Source of the DNA: Paramecium tetraurelia
Taxonomy: Eukaryota > Ciliophora > Oligohymenophorea > Peniculida > Parameciidae
Length of the DNA: 64,000 nt
Assembly: GCF_000165425.1 (NCBI RefSeq)
Contig: NW_001798978.1
Location: forward strand, 248,001 to 312,000
Direction of reading: 5' to 3'
Positions 12,191 to 23,412 of this stretch are shown piece after piece. The notes under the pieces are model-generated. The model was given only the letters and a program-made list of their open reading frames with translations. It had not been told where the DNA came from and ran no database searches. Positions within the stretch are counted from its first letter, which is position 1. Each line of letters begins with the position of its first letter. Position numbers and translations under genes: made by a program.

Positions 12191-12870
12191 ATGGGTAATT
12201 AGAACACAATCGATAATGGTATCAAGGCCTTCATAAAATAAGAGTTTGATAGAGTTAAGAGTGATAATCAAAGGCAGCATCTTAAAATATCTGAAGTGTT
12301 AAAACTTTAACATCCAGATAATTCTCCATTTACATTTGCACATCTTGGAACTCTCTATGTGTTAGATAGTAAGCGCACAGGCTTTATCACGATTGATTAA
12401 TTGTTTCACTTTGCTTAATATTGTGTAAGAAATCTCAAAAATGTTTAAACCTATGAATTTTAATCTTAACTCTAAGGATTATGCACATCTATTTTATGGG
12501 ATGATATTTGCAAATATGGCGTTGATCATGTCAACGATTGGTTTATACGTCTTTTGACTACCAATGATACTGTAATTCCATATAAAAATCATCTGTTTAT
12601 TAAACTTGAAACTGTGTAAATACTTTACGAAGTATCATATTTTATAATATATTATAGTTATCAAATACCAAAATTATGTCAAATATAGATATTTAGTAAT
12701 TTGTTGATCTATTACAATAAGCAGGTGAAGAAGCGGGACTCATGTCTATAGATCAAGAAGAATTAGATGAGTTAGTTCCTTTGGAGATCTGCAGTGAATT
12801 CATTAAAAACTTTTTAAATGGATTCAAGGCCTTGATGCTAGAAATTGGATTTTCAAATAATGTAAAGTGA
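12191..12870 (+). CDS. EF-hand-related protein with N-myristoylation-type start
   Basis: Predicted 217 residues, one 26-nt intron. It begins MGNQNT, a good N-myristoylation context. The segment TLYVLDSKRTGFITIDQLF (about residues 55-73) is EF-hand-like: an entering helix, a DxxxTG loop and an exit helix, although the first loop positions are not canonical, so calcium binding is uncertain. The rest is helical. The protein is probably a membrane-associated signalling adaptor. The MGN start supports this ATG rather than a fusion to the coiled-coil frame that ends two bases upstream. Confidence 0.72.
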
Positions 12871-13103
12871 AAATTATAATATGTAATTTATCTAAAAATA
12901 TTTATGATTAAGTAAAAAGAAATATATTATTATGAACAATTATCATATCAAATCTTTATGTATGTTCTAAATTCCAATATAAATTAAACAAAGCCATGAA
13001 CTATGAAGAGATAACTATTAAAAGAGATACATATAGCAAATATTTCATGGTAACAAGATTTATGACATCATCAATGAATAATTATATTGCTGTCATTCAT
13101 AAT

Positions 13104-13496
13104 AGGGAACAAAAGAGGGAGATATGTGCATGTTTTGAGTTAATTTGAAATAATGAATATTATTTAGAATTATCCATCATCCCATTTATAAACGCTTCTA
13201 TATCAGAGGAATTACAAAGCAATTAATAACTTTATTCATTCTATTTTTATACTGAATATTAGGGCTATTCTAAAATATCCTTAACTCTCCTAAAGATCTC
13301 TAACTCCTCTCATTTTTTCAGGTTAGATAGATAAGGAATATGATTAACCAAATAGGCATTTAAAATGTTCAACTGTTAATAATTAGTTAGCATTTCAGAT
13401 TTGCAACCAAAATAATATTGTTGATTACTTATTCGTTTTATCATAAACTAAACCCCATTCGATCAATAATTATAACTCTACTTGGACCTTAGTCAT
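13104..13496 (-). pseudogene. Unidentified small gene with an in-frame TGA
   Basis: Coding-like peptide segments occur on the minus strand downstream of the scramblase gene: KVQVELQLLIEW, then LNILNAYLVNHIPYLSNLKK, then EELEIFRRVKDILEQPQ. The first and second can be joined by apparent introns of 26 and 36 nt. The second and third are in the same frame but separated by a TGA at 13310-13312. A 42-nt intron would remove it but lacks the usual boundaries. A coding-like stretch (QKQLLKLEKYTSSS) upstream of the ATG suggests the 5' end is incomplete. Family unknown. Confidence 0.35.
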
Positions 13497-13690
13497 TGAA
13501 ACAACACTTTATACCCTATCTTAATTCGATAATGATGAAGAAGTGTATTTCTCCAACTTCAATAATTGTTTTTGGACATAATCACAATAGGATCTGGTAT
13601 GACCTTCTTATCAGGATTAGCAATTTTATTGGTCTATAACTTTGAATTGAAAATTTGTTGAAATCACTCAAAATACTTTATTTATAATAT

Positions 13691-14624
13691 TCAAGGCAAA
13701 TTGCAAAATGTGTATTCAAAGTTATCATAATCAATTGTGATAGCAGCAAAAAGAATTAGGCATTTGTCTTAAGATGTGCATTGAGGTGGGAATTCAACCA
13801 AAAATTTATCAGCTTTGCTACAATATTCTTATGCGCAACCATTAAAAATATTTCTAATTCTTCCTACTTTCTATTTCATAGGATTATAAATGTCATAGTC
13901 AATATATTAACAAGGACCTGTACACCTTGGTATGGCACAAATTCTTGTAATGCAACCGCATTGAACAAATTCTCCAGAAATGAAATACCTTGTATTGCCT
14001 GAGGGGTCGCAAATATCAATCTCTTCAAGGATTGGTAATGGGCATCTAGATATAGATTTGATACTTTACTCTGATCTTCCACAACACATGAAGGGTTACT
14101 TGAGATATCCTATCACTTCAGAGTCACGAGACACAACCATTTCTGGTCTCTCACATGGTAAACATAAAACTGAAGGAACTTTATAAATTCCTAAAATATA
14201 TATCCTTCCTTACGTTGTGCTTTAAACATGATTTAATTTTAATTGTTGATGAATAATAGATCTAATGCTCTCCAGCATTAACAAAAGAACCTTTGAGCAC
14301 ATTCGGATTCTTCCTTTATAATTCCAAGCTACTATTAAGCAAGGTGTCCTGTTTGTTCAGAGACTGAAATCTGATAGCTGTTTTTCTTTTCCCCGATGCA
14401 TGGACATATGCATTCTACGCAGCTAATATTTATTGTTGCTTCCTTACTCTGGTTTTTGATCAATGAGCATAAAATTCACTCCTGCAAATGGCTAAAATAA
14501 GATACTTCCTTACATCTGCTGTGAAAAACTAAGCTCCATATTATTGTATTTATCCAACTATGGCATTTCCAATAGCATTTCCTAATGCCTATGGATTTGG
14601 TACTGCGCCATATTAAACTTGCAT
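13691..14624 (-). CDS. Phospholipid scramblase family protein
   Basis: Predicted 287 residues. The N-terminus is a short Gly/Ala/Pro/Gln-rich segment ending FAGVNFMLIDQKPE, the usual entry to the scramblase barrel. Cys-rich patches follow (CVECICPCIGEK, CPCERPE-like, CGCITRICAIPRC), and the end LILFAAITIDYDNFEY matches the C-terminal beta strand and helix of scramblases (compare FLIDFMFFE in animals). Family members are linked to calcium-dependent lipid mixing at the plasma membrane. Introns of 22, 25 and 23 nt restore the frame; without the third the reading stops early. Confidence 0.85.
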
Positions 14625-14718
14625 TTGATAATTTAATTAAAATAAATTAATAGTTTATAAATTTAATATCTATTATTGATAAAAGTTGGAATTAAAATTA
14701 TTTTTAATAAAGATAAAT

Positions 14719-16170
14719 ATGAGTTAAGAAATTTTCGTAAGTGATGATGGCAAAATAAAATTATTAAATGGAGCTGAATAAGGAATAAGATTAGTAAATT
14801 CTCAAACCAGATAAGTCATTACATAAGTATTAATCTAATTTCGAAAGATAGTCACCAGCAGTTGAATTTTAATCATAATTAATCAAAACTTAAGAAGATG
14901 CTCCAATTCTGTCGACTTAATAATTGCCTCCTCACAGAATCTAAAGCCAAAAGGTCTTGAGATAAAACATCTCAATTCCTTAGGTCTCCTCTTATCCAGG
15001 CACTTACAGTGTTCAACAAAATTGCCAACAAGCTCCCCCACTTTGTATGAACATTGTAGTAGTTTCAAAGGAAGAAATTGAAACCCCATGGAGATTAGAA
15101 TGTGAATATCTTTAGTCGATTATTGGTGATTTAGAAAGAAGAAAGGAAGCCAAAGTTGTTGAAAAGGAAGTAGTCAAGGTGGTCACTGACAATACAAGAA
15201 TTGAATCATTAGAGGCTCAATTACTACAATTAAGGAGAGAGAATGATCAACTTAAAAATTAAATGATCTAAATGCGAAGTAGCTATGAATAATAATTGGA
15301 TTCGTTAAGAGGAGATATCACCTTACATAGTTCTAATGCTGCAGATGCTGCTTCATTATAGGCTGAATTCTTTGCCATGAGAACCTAATTGGAAGATTAG
15401 ATTGCAGGATTGAGACGATAAATTTCTGATCTAGAACTTCAATTAAGTTAATAATAACAAGAAAACGATAGACTCAAACAATTACTTCTAAATAAGGATG
15501 GAGAAATCCAATAACTCAGAATACAACTATCAAGATTATAAACAAGTGCCCAAGACACAAGTTAATTGAGAGATTTAGAAAATCAATTGAGATTATCTAA
15601 GGATGAGAATTCAAGACTTGAAAGATTGTTATAGTAAGCCAATTAGGATATCTTGAATTGGAAAAACAAATGCACGCTTATTGAGTAGGAATCCTATACT
15701 AAAAATAATGAACTCATTATGCAAATCAGAGATTATGAAGTAATAAGCTACTGATTTATTTAGAATAAACTAGCTTTAATATCTACTGATATTGAAAGGT
15801 TGCAAATTCAAATCAGAAATAAAGATGCCGAATTAAATGAGTGGAAATTTAGATATACTGAATTAGAATCTTAGGGAACTACTGTTATTCAAGAGAAAGT
15901 CACTTATCTATCTTAGGAAGTGGAAGTTTGGAAGCAAAAGTTTATTAAAACCAATCATGAATACAATAAGTGCTAGGAAGAATTGACTATGTGTTAAGCA
16001 GAATTAGAATCTCTCAAGAAGAGTGGATCAAAGAGAGTATATCACATTTTCATATCTAGGAAGTTGTTGTAACTCAAAGAACTGTTACATCAAGAGCTGG
16101 CAATACTTTAACTGTTACTGGGCCAACTGGATCATAATCTTAGATTAAAAGAACTGGTTACTAGGAATGA
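14719..16170 (+). CDS. Long coiled-coil protein with Val-rich flanks
   Basis: Predicted 459 residues, three introns (25, 24, 23 nt). The middle (about residues 130-400) is a strong coiled coil rich in Leu, Gln, Glu and Arg (ESLEAQLLQLRREN, DLENQLRLSKDENSRLE). Both flanks carry short Val repeats (KVVEKEVVKVV before, REVVVTQRTVTS after). That pattern is reminiscent of ciliate alveolin or articulin-type cortical proteins, but I cannot confirm the family. Probable structural protein of cortex or basal bodies; this is inference. Confidence 0.72.
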
Positions 16171-16256
16171 TTCATTTATTTTATTTAAGTACAATCATCA
16201 GTATCAATAATCCACTTATATCATAAGTTTTAATATCTTCTTTTTGAATTTCAATT

Positions 16257-16547
16257 TCAAATAATAAATAATTTATTTGTTTGTGAATTTATAAAATAAT
16301 ATTAATAGTATTGAAGCCTTACATTGTAACATAAAAATATTAAGTGATAAACAATACTTTATTCATCTTTTTTGAAATAATTGGAGCACTCTTTTTTTGA
16401 ATATTTTTTGCCATCCTAATCAACTTTAGTATGTGTCAAGTAGAATGAAGTTTATTTGAGAAGATAATTGAGAAGTGAGAAATTTTCAACCCTTTTTAGA
16501 ATCAACTTAGTCTTAGTTTTTTTACTAACACAAATAAATATAGACAT
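16257..16547 (-). CDS. Possible small protein of 96 residues
   Basis: A single open frame from ATG to TGA on the minus strand between two converging genes. It has a basic N-terminus (SKKTKTKLILKRVENF) and a middle DQDGKKYSKKECSNYFKKDE. With TGA as the only stop, open frames of this size arise by chance, so the call rests mainly on its protein-like composition up to about residue 60. Unknown family. Confidence 0.3.
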
Positions 16548-16737
16548 GATGTTTCAGTTTAAGGTACAGAATATTAAATTTGAATTTATTAAGAATAATG
16601 GATTGCCGTATTAGAATTTAATGAGAAGACTCAAGAATATATCAATGATTTCTTCAAGTTGAAAATATTATATATATATATAAAAAGATACAACGATTGA
16701 TTGATAATTTATATATTCGAAACATGCATAAAATATT

Positions 16738-17134
16738 TCAAAATAAGAGACCAGCTTAACTAATAAGATAGATGAATTATTTACTGTTTTCTCCATAATT
16801 GAATGATTCCTGTACATGCCATCACCGAGTTGCATATCATTAACATATATTATCTTGGTGATAAAACCCAGCACCATCTAATGAATAATTTCATGCAATA
16901 CCTAGCAATAAGGGTTCCTGTCAATGTAATAACTGATTATTAAACCGGGTTTATTGAGTCAACAGGCTTTTTCATCATGTCATTAATATTAGCGATTGAT
17001 ATTCCCCATTTTGCTAAAGGACAATAAAAGAAGATGGTAAAAGGACCTTTTTCAGCCTAAAACCATCTAATCATGAACTATGGCCAAAATGTCTAGGCAC
17101 ATACAAAAGCTTATAACTATTTTATGGGACCCAT
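16738..17134 (-). CDS. Mitochondrial pyruvate carrier subunit (MPC2-like)
   Basis: Predicted 115 residues. KGPFTIFFYCPLAKWGISIA followed by NINDMMKKPVDSI and then SVITLTGTLIARWCWVLSPRQY is the MPC family pattern (compare FFWAPxxKWGL and the ARP/ADM motif of animal MPC2). Three hydrophobic segments fit the MPC fold. The carrier forms an inner-membrane heterodimer that brings pyruvate into the mitochondrial matrix. Introns of 24 and 25 nt are needed; the second places the stop soon after the last helix. The first ATG (MGPIKQLQAF) gives the normal family length. Confidence 0.86.
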
Positions 17135-18536
17135 TAATTTTTTATAAGAATTATTAAAAATCTAAATACATTTTACACTGTTAAACTATGCAACTTTCGG
17201 TAGAAGAAAATAACAAACAAGATTAAGATGAGAATATTTATCATATTATAATGCCCTTAGTGATATTTTAAAAAATATTTATTTTGAATTTTTAATATTC
17301 AATTATTAACCATATATTTATTATTACAATCAATAATACAATATATAAACAATTCTAAAAAAGAGAGTCAAAATAATATTGTCTAAATTTATTTAGAATT
17401 CTATTCAAATCAGTTTCAATAACATAGAGGATAATTTTACAATTTGTGTTCCTCAACTGAGTAAGTAAATGCGAATACACTTTATTATAAGATTTTCTTT
17501 TTTATCTGTTTATGATATTATCACATCTATAAATGAGTAGTATACATAAACAGCAAAAGCTGAACTATTTTTGATTCATAATTAAATACAATAAATATAG
17601 CTAAGATTTTCTTTCAAAAAAAGAATAAATAAAGCTTATAGATTTCTTAAGAAATATTTCATCAATTAATTGACTGGTTTACATAGCATTTTTTATTAAG
17701 AGATAAATTATTAATTAATTTTAGAATCATTACACCATATATATATTATCTAGTACAATAATAAAAATTTGATTCTTGATTATATTTTAATTATTGATTC
17801 ATAACAAGGAGAGTAAGGACCAAGACAGAATCTCTGTTTCGAATTAACAAATGCCTTGATTGATATATTAAAACTAATCATTATTTTATAGTACTTGAAT
17901 AATAGATTTATAAAATAAAGGACTTAAGTTTTACGTAAAATTACAAACCTTAGTAATAAACAATTGAAAACCAAGAAATCTTAATTCATTTATTAATTTA
18001 TTAATAAAAATTGCTCAGTATTATAATTAGAATCAAGCCGTTATTTAGGCTTTAAAATAAAATTTGTATTGATGAAATAAATAATACACTATGTATCACT
18101 TATTGTTTAATTAACTAATATTCATTTTATTCTTTTTAAATATTTTCATTTATATATCTGAGTAGAGAACTTGCATTATTCAGTTTATTCTTAATCATAA
18201 AATATTTGTCAGTACCTCGAATATAAAAAGTGCAAATTTTTGTTTAATATGTTTCCTCAAATTTGATGGACAAAAATAAAAGCAAATATTACATAAATTA
18301 TATCGATCATATAAGATCTTCTCCAAATCCAAATTGAAAAATCTTATTTTATATATTAAAAATATCATTTGTAACTATATTATTTATTGAAATCAAGATC
18401 CGTATTTGTTAATTCACTTAGTTATTTAAATAAAAGTTAACATGAATCTCTAAAAATCTATTAATAATTTTACATAATTTCTAAACCATTGGTAGATAAA
18501 TTCGGATATACTATACTAAGATTCTTAGGAATAGCT
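17135..18536. other. Long AT-rich intergenic region
   Basis: About 1.4 kb, one of the longest gene-free stretches here. I see A/T runs, scattered short frames and no convincing gene. It lies between two minus-strand genes and includes the MPC promoter region. Confidence 0.6.
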
Positions 18537-19625
18537 TCAGATTCTAAATATATATGTATTATTACTTGGGGTGTTATTTGAGTATGGAGTCAAGAAATTC
18601 AACTGTCTCGAGACTGGATCTCTTTTAACCAGTTTTTCTGGAGTTTTGTAATACATAATTCTCCTCTAAATTTATCTTCTTGGTACTCCTTTAATTTGGG
18701 TCTCATCCTATCTAGGTAAAACTTATAAATCTTCCCATCTATTTTGCATCTTTAATCTTCTTTTTAAAGTGCTGTTCCAATGATTTTTAATTGAATTGTC
18801 AGTTCTTCCTTTCAATAAGCCAGCTATTAATGACCATCTATTTCCTAGTTTTTTATGTGCCTCGATTATGGTTTAATCTTCTTCATCAGTCCATCTTTCC
18901 TTATTGATTTTTGGATCTAGATGATTATGGAACCTACATCAATTCTTAACTAAATACCTCTCTCTACATTATTTACCTATCCTGCCAGGTAAATGCTTAG
19001 CAATTTAACTCCAATTTTTTGGCCCACAATTGATTACTAATTTAACTAATAGTTCATCTTCTTCTTAAGTCCAAGGACCCTTAACAAGATCAGGATTAAG
19101 AACCTTTTGCCATCTATGTAAACATTAGACATCTGTTCTTTCTTCAAAATTTGATGCTATTTTCTTCCAATTTTTGGCACCATGTTGAGTGACTAATTCT
19201 TTCAGTTATTAATCTTCTTCTTCTGTCCACCATCTATCCAATTAATATCATTTATACCTCTTCTTAATAGTCAAAGGAGGGTCAATATTATTACTATTTA
19301 GAAGAGTTTCAACTTTTGTTTTAATTTCATTTATTTTATTTCTATTCTTCTTAGGGATTATACTATCTAATTAAGAATAATCAAATCTAGGAGATGAAAT
19401 CGATAGATCTTTATTCTCCTTTATTAATTACAGAATGTTTGATTATAAGGTTAGCAATTTCAGTTCTTGGGAAGATGGCTTAGTATTAGCAAGTATAAAG
19501 TCAATTTCAATTGGGTTTTATTAGAGCAGATCTTTTAAAAACGTAATACACATATTCTTTTCCATCTAAGGCAGAGTATATCCATTAAGTTCAAATTGAG
19601 TTATTAATTGGTGGGTACCTCTCAT
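18537..19625 (-). CDS. c-Myb-type R1R2R3 DNA-binding protein
   Basis: Predicted 346 residues, two 24-nt introns. Three tandem Myb repeats start near residue 124: R1 [15 protein letters not shown] with [10 protein letters not shown]2 [15 protein letters not shown] with [21 protein letters not shown]3 [19 protein letters not shown] with [20 protein letters not shown]. The regularly spaced Trp residues and the GRIGKQCRER and [10 protein letters not shown] recognition helices are typical of animal and plant 3R-Myb proteins, which control cell-cycle genes. The intron in R2 splits the RERF codons; read unspliced the repeat is broken. Residues 1-120 and the C-terminus are unstructured-looking. Confidence 0.93.
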
Positions 19626-20208
19626 TAAACAAATAAAAAAATTAATTAAAAGATAAGAGAGTAGTGTTTTTTAACGAATTTGATAAATTTTATTAATAAA
19701 TATCCAACTATTTAATAATCTATAAGATAGTAATTATTTATATATTTATTTTTTATATCTACCACCCTTCATTTTTAATTAATTTAATGTCCTCTGTGTT
19801 TTTAGTTAATTTCTTAGCTAGAAATCAATCAAATACTTTATAACAACTATCATAATTCCCATTTTACATAATATTATATATGTGCATATTGATATTGGGT
19901 ATGTAAAGATAAATGGAATCTTGCAATAATAAAATTCCCATAATAAATAAATTATAAATTATTTCAAAAATATAAAGTTAACTTAATTAAATAATCTAAT
20001 GATGAGAATTTAAGATTTTAATGATAAATGATTAATAAATCGATTAGTCTTTTCTGAAACATATATATACATGCATTTTTATGTGCAAATTCATAATATT
20101 TGTTAAAGTTGGATTTTTCAAATAATTGAAATAAATTAATTAATAATGCTTTTTGAACCTGATATTTTGAATAGGTATCAACAATTCTCAACCTATTAAA
20201 CATAAAAC
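19626..20208. other. Divergent intergenic region
   Basis: About 580 AT-rich bases between divergently transcribed Myb and EF-hand genes, so it should hold both promoters. No distinct element recognised. Confidence 0.5.
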
Positions 20209-21718
20209 ATGAAGGTGATGGAAGTTCTTAACACTGCACTTTTTGAAAGAGCATTATTGGAAGGCTCATATGCTTAAAGTTTGGATCAATTAGCTAAAAT
20301 ATTGGATCTTAATGAAGATGGCATAATAAATGACGACATAATCGATATAGTCTAAGCTTATAGGAGTGTAATTTTATGCGAAAAAGAGTAAGCTGAATAC
20401 TTGAAGGAATCTTATAAAAACGATGCTTTGGTTGTATTAAAAGACTTGCTGGCTAAACAACACGACGGTGTTTCGAAAATTGAGAATACATGCAGACTCT
20501 TAGATAAACAACTCAAATCTAATGTCAATAATTTATCTAGAAGAGCCAATCGATATAAATAGAGCATCATTGATTTGCCTTTTGCTAAAACCGATTCGAT
20601 TAGAACAGCCTTAGAATAAGAAAAACAATAAAACAATATCTTCTTAAGATAGGCCATAACAGATTACAATCAGACAATAAGTGAATACTTTGAAGGATGT
20701 GCATAGCAAGAGTAAATAGTGATTCAATTAGATAAATAAAGAAGAACTGTATTCAATGATATTTAAATGAAATTGTAAGTCTTTCATATTTCAACCATCA
20801 AAAATGTAGAATATGCACTTAAAAAAATGAATTAAGTAATTTTATATAAAAAAATAGAAAATAGAAGCTCAAGAGATATCAAAACCTATTTTCATGTTTA
20901 AAATCGAAGATTAGACAAGACCAGTGTTGAATAAGTTTAATATTAATGATTACATAATGTAAACTGAAATGGAAATTAGAAATTAATAACCATCTTTAAA
21001 TTTGAAATCAAAATAAGCCACACAAGGTAATATGGTATCTAATTTAAGAGATAAAGTCATTATGGTCATAAATAAAAAGAACTATAAATCGTGATAGCTC
21101 TTATGATTCAGTTTTTAATTCATTGAGTTAATCAAATTTTGTAGTTAATGATCAATTGTTTGCAAAGTTGGCGGGCTCAAATGAAGAACTCGATTAATTT
21201 TTAGATTCATTAAGAGAATCTAAGTTACCAATGGACGCAAAATCATAATTGATAAAGCTAAATATATATATGCAGAACCTTCATAAATTATTAGTTGATT
21301 TAATTCATTATGTAATTGATTTTAAGAGATTTAGTTATACCATAGGAATCTAACTGAGTAGACCATAAAGTTAATTAAGTAAACATTACAAAAGTATCAT
21401 ACATTCCCCGTCCAGGATGATTTAAAAGATCAAATAACATTATATTATGATAACATATTGAAACAACCTTGTTTAATGGATGTTGAATTTTGGAAGAGAC
21501 ACTTTATAATAAAGCTCCATGAACAATAATAGGTGGATTCATAAAATGAAGTTAAGAGACATGAAATAATTGCCGAAATTAAATTTTAATCTTCAAAACT
21601 CCTATAGCACAGTATCAATCCAAGTGTCATCACATAAGCAGTGTAGAAACTAGAATTAGAACCAGATGAGATCGATCAAATAATAAATCACATCAAAATG
21701 AAGGTCGATGAGAAGTGA
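20209..21718 (+). CDS. EF-hand and coiled-coil protein of unknown function
   Basis: Predicted 480 residues, introns of 22, 22 and 23 nt. Near residues 30-50 there is one EF-hand-like loop, DLNEDGIINDDII, that fits the Dx(N/D)xDG pattern. The remainder is long charged helices with Gln, Lys and Glu, probably coiled coil, with RNAQ-poor, Asn-rich linkers. The C-terminus is EPDEIDQIINHIKMKVDEK. The arrangement recalls cytoskeletal or ciliary EF-hand scaffold proteins, but no family is identified. Confidence 0.72.
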
Positions 21719-21764
21719 GAAGAATTTAAAATAAAAAATATCGTTTTTAATGTGAATATATTGA

Positions 21765-22583
21765 TCATTGGATGATTGTTAAAAAGACTGCCAATGAAGC
21801 CAATAGATAAGGGCTACTTGAATCTTCAGATTCATCATCTTCACAAGCAACACAAGCATCATTGCTCCAATAGTATCCACCGTCTGTATTCTTTGAACAA
21901 GTGTCTTGAGTATAATCTGTAACATCGCTTCTTTCTCCACATTTGCTAGTTGTTTTATCCCATTTACATAATATTTAAGAACCGAAGATACCATCATTAG
22001 CTACGGTGCACAATGCTTCACTTGTAAAAGAAGAGCAGGTGAAGGCCTTACAAGCAGTTCCAGATGCATCACATCCCAAATCTGCACATACATCCATAGG
22101 AGCACCTATGCAAGTTTCTGTGCTGAATTTATCGCATTTATTTGTAGATGCGTTCAACCAGCAGAAATATTCTTCACTTATAAAATTATTGCTACAACCA
22201 GTAGTGGGTAAGGTTGAGCAGTCTGCAACAGCTGTGTAGGTTGAACAAGTGTATTTTCCATTTGCATTTGGAGTTAAAGATGCAGCTGCACAGTTTCCTT
22301 TTTAAATCATACATAAAATTGGCTTAGCTGCTTCATAAGTGGAGCATGCCTTCGAGTCTTCACAAACTCCAGAGTTATTTATTGTGCAGGTACCAAGGGT
22401 ATCACAAACATCTGTTGATATATCCTTACATGCCTTCTTTGCGCATGCAGTTCCCCAAACACAGTCAACAACATTGTTACATTCAGTTTAGCTTGTGAAT
22501 TCTGTACAATCGCACCAGAAATCTGCAGTTAATGCCCCGAATGTGCCAACAGCCAATATTGTTATGAAAAACAATTTTTACAT
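21765..22583 (-). CDS. Cysteine-rich GPI-anchored-type surface protein
   Basis: Intronless, 272 residues. A signal peptide (MQKLFFITILAVGTFGALTA) is followed by spaced Cys pairs with Trp, such as CVWGTACAKKAC, TCSTYTAVADC and CKWDKTTSKC. The acidic linker CEDDESEDSSS leads into a hydrophobic end (YLLASLAVFLTII) that looks like a GPI signal. The C-x-W spacing is like ciliate immobilization antigens and related mini-antigens, though this one is far shorter than classical i-antigens. Likely a cell-coat component; variant expression cannot be judged from sequence. Confidence 0.82.
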
Positions 22584-23412
22584 TAATTTTATTAATGAAA
22601 CCTGTGAATATCATTTGGTTTTTGAATTATTACAGGTAAATCACTTTATTAATTAACAGAATATTAAAACCAGTGAATAATTTATAAGTACATTTAGTAT
22701 TAAAAATATTTATTGAATTTTTTTGTATCATTTACATACACTCAATACAATATAAAAATACCATCTCATTAATCAGTTATATCATAATTCATTCAAATTT
22801 CTTCAAGTTAAGAATTGTCATTTATCCAAATAAATCACTCTAAGATTGCAAAGGAACTTCTAATTAGATTGTAAATTTAATTTTCATCTCTTAAAAATGA
22901 AAAGAACAATTGTTTCTTAAATTACCAATCAATTCATTAACCTTTTGGGAGAAAAAATTAAATTTTGTGTCAAATGAATTAAATAATTTGATGATTATAA
23001 AAAGTTTATTGTCACTTAATACTTATTTCATCTAATTTTATTATAATTGATTCTCAAAATTTTATGAACTAACTTTTCATTCCTATATTTAATTCATAAA
23101 ATGAGAAGACTTAAATAAATAAAGAGGAATTTAACATCAATCATATTTATATAAATTCAGAATAATAAGGTCGTTTGAATCACAACTTAAAATTAGTTCA
23201 GTTCAATTTTAAGTTTTAAATTGTTGAATTGGCGCTCAAATTTTAAATAATTATAAAAATCATTAGTAGATATTTCCTCAATCTTCATTAGGGCCTTTTT
23301 TATTTGTTACAATGCTTTTCTTTCTAAATCAATTATATATTTATATAAACATCTTCAACTTACGAATTCTAAAGCCAACTCTTTTGAAAGAAATCTTTAA
23401 TAAGAGTTATTT
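22584..23412. other. AT-rich intergenic region
   Basis: About 830 bases between divergent genes. No supported feature apart from A/T runs; it includes the promoter of the surface-protein gene. Confidence 0.5.

Noticed and set aside
13781..14186. Overlapping plus-strand frames within the scramblase gene
   Set aside because: They have no family similarity and lie wholly inside well-supported minus-strand exons.
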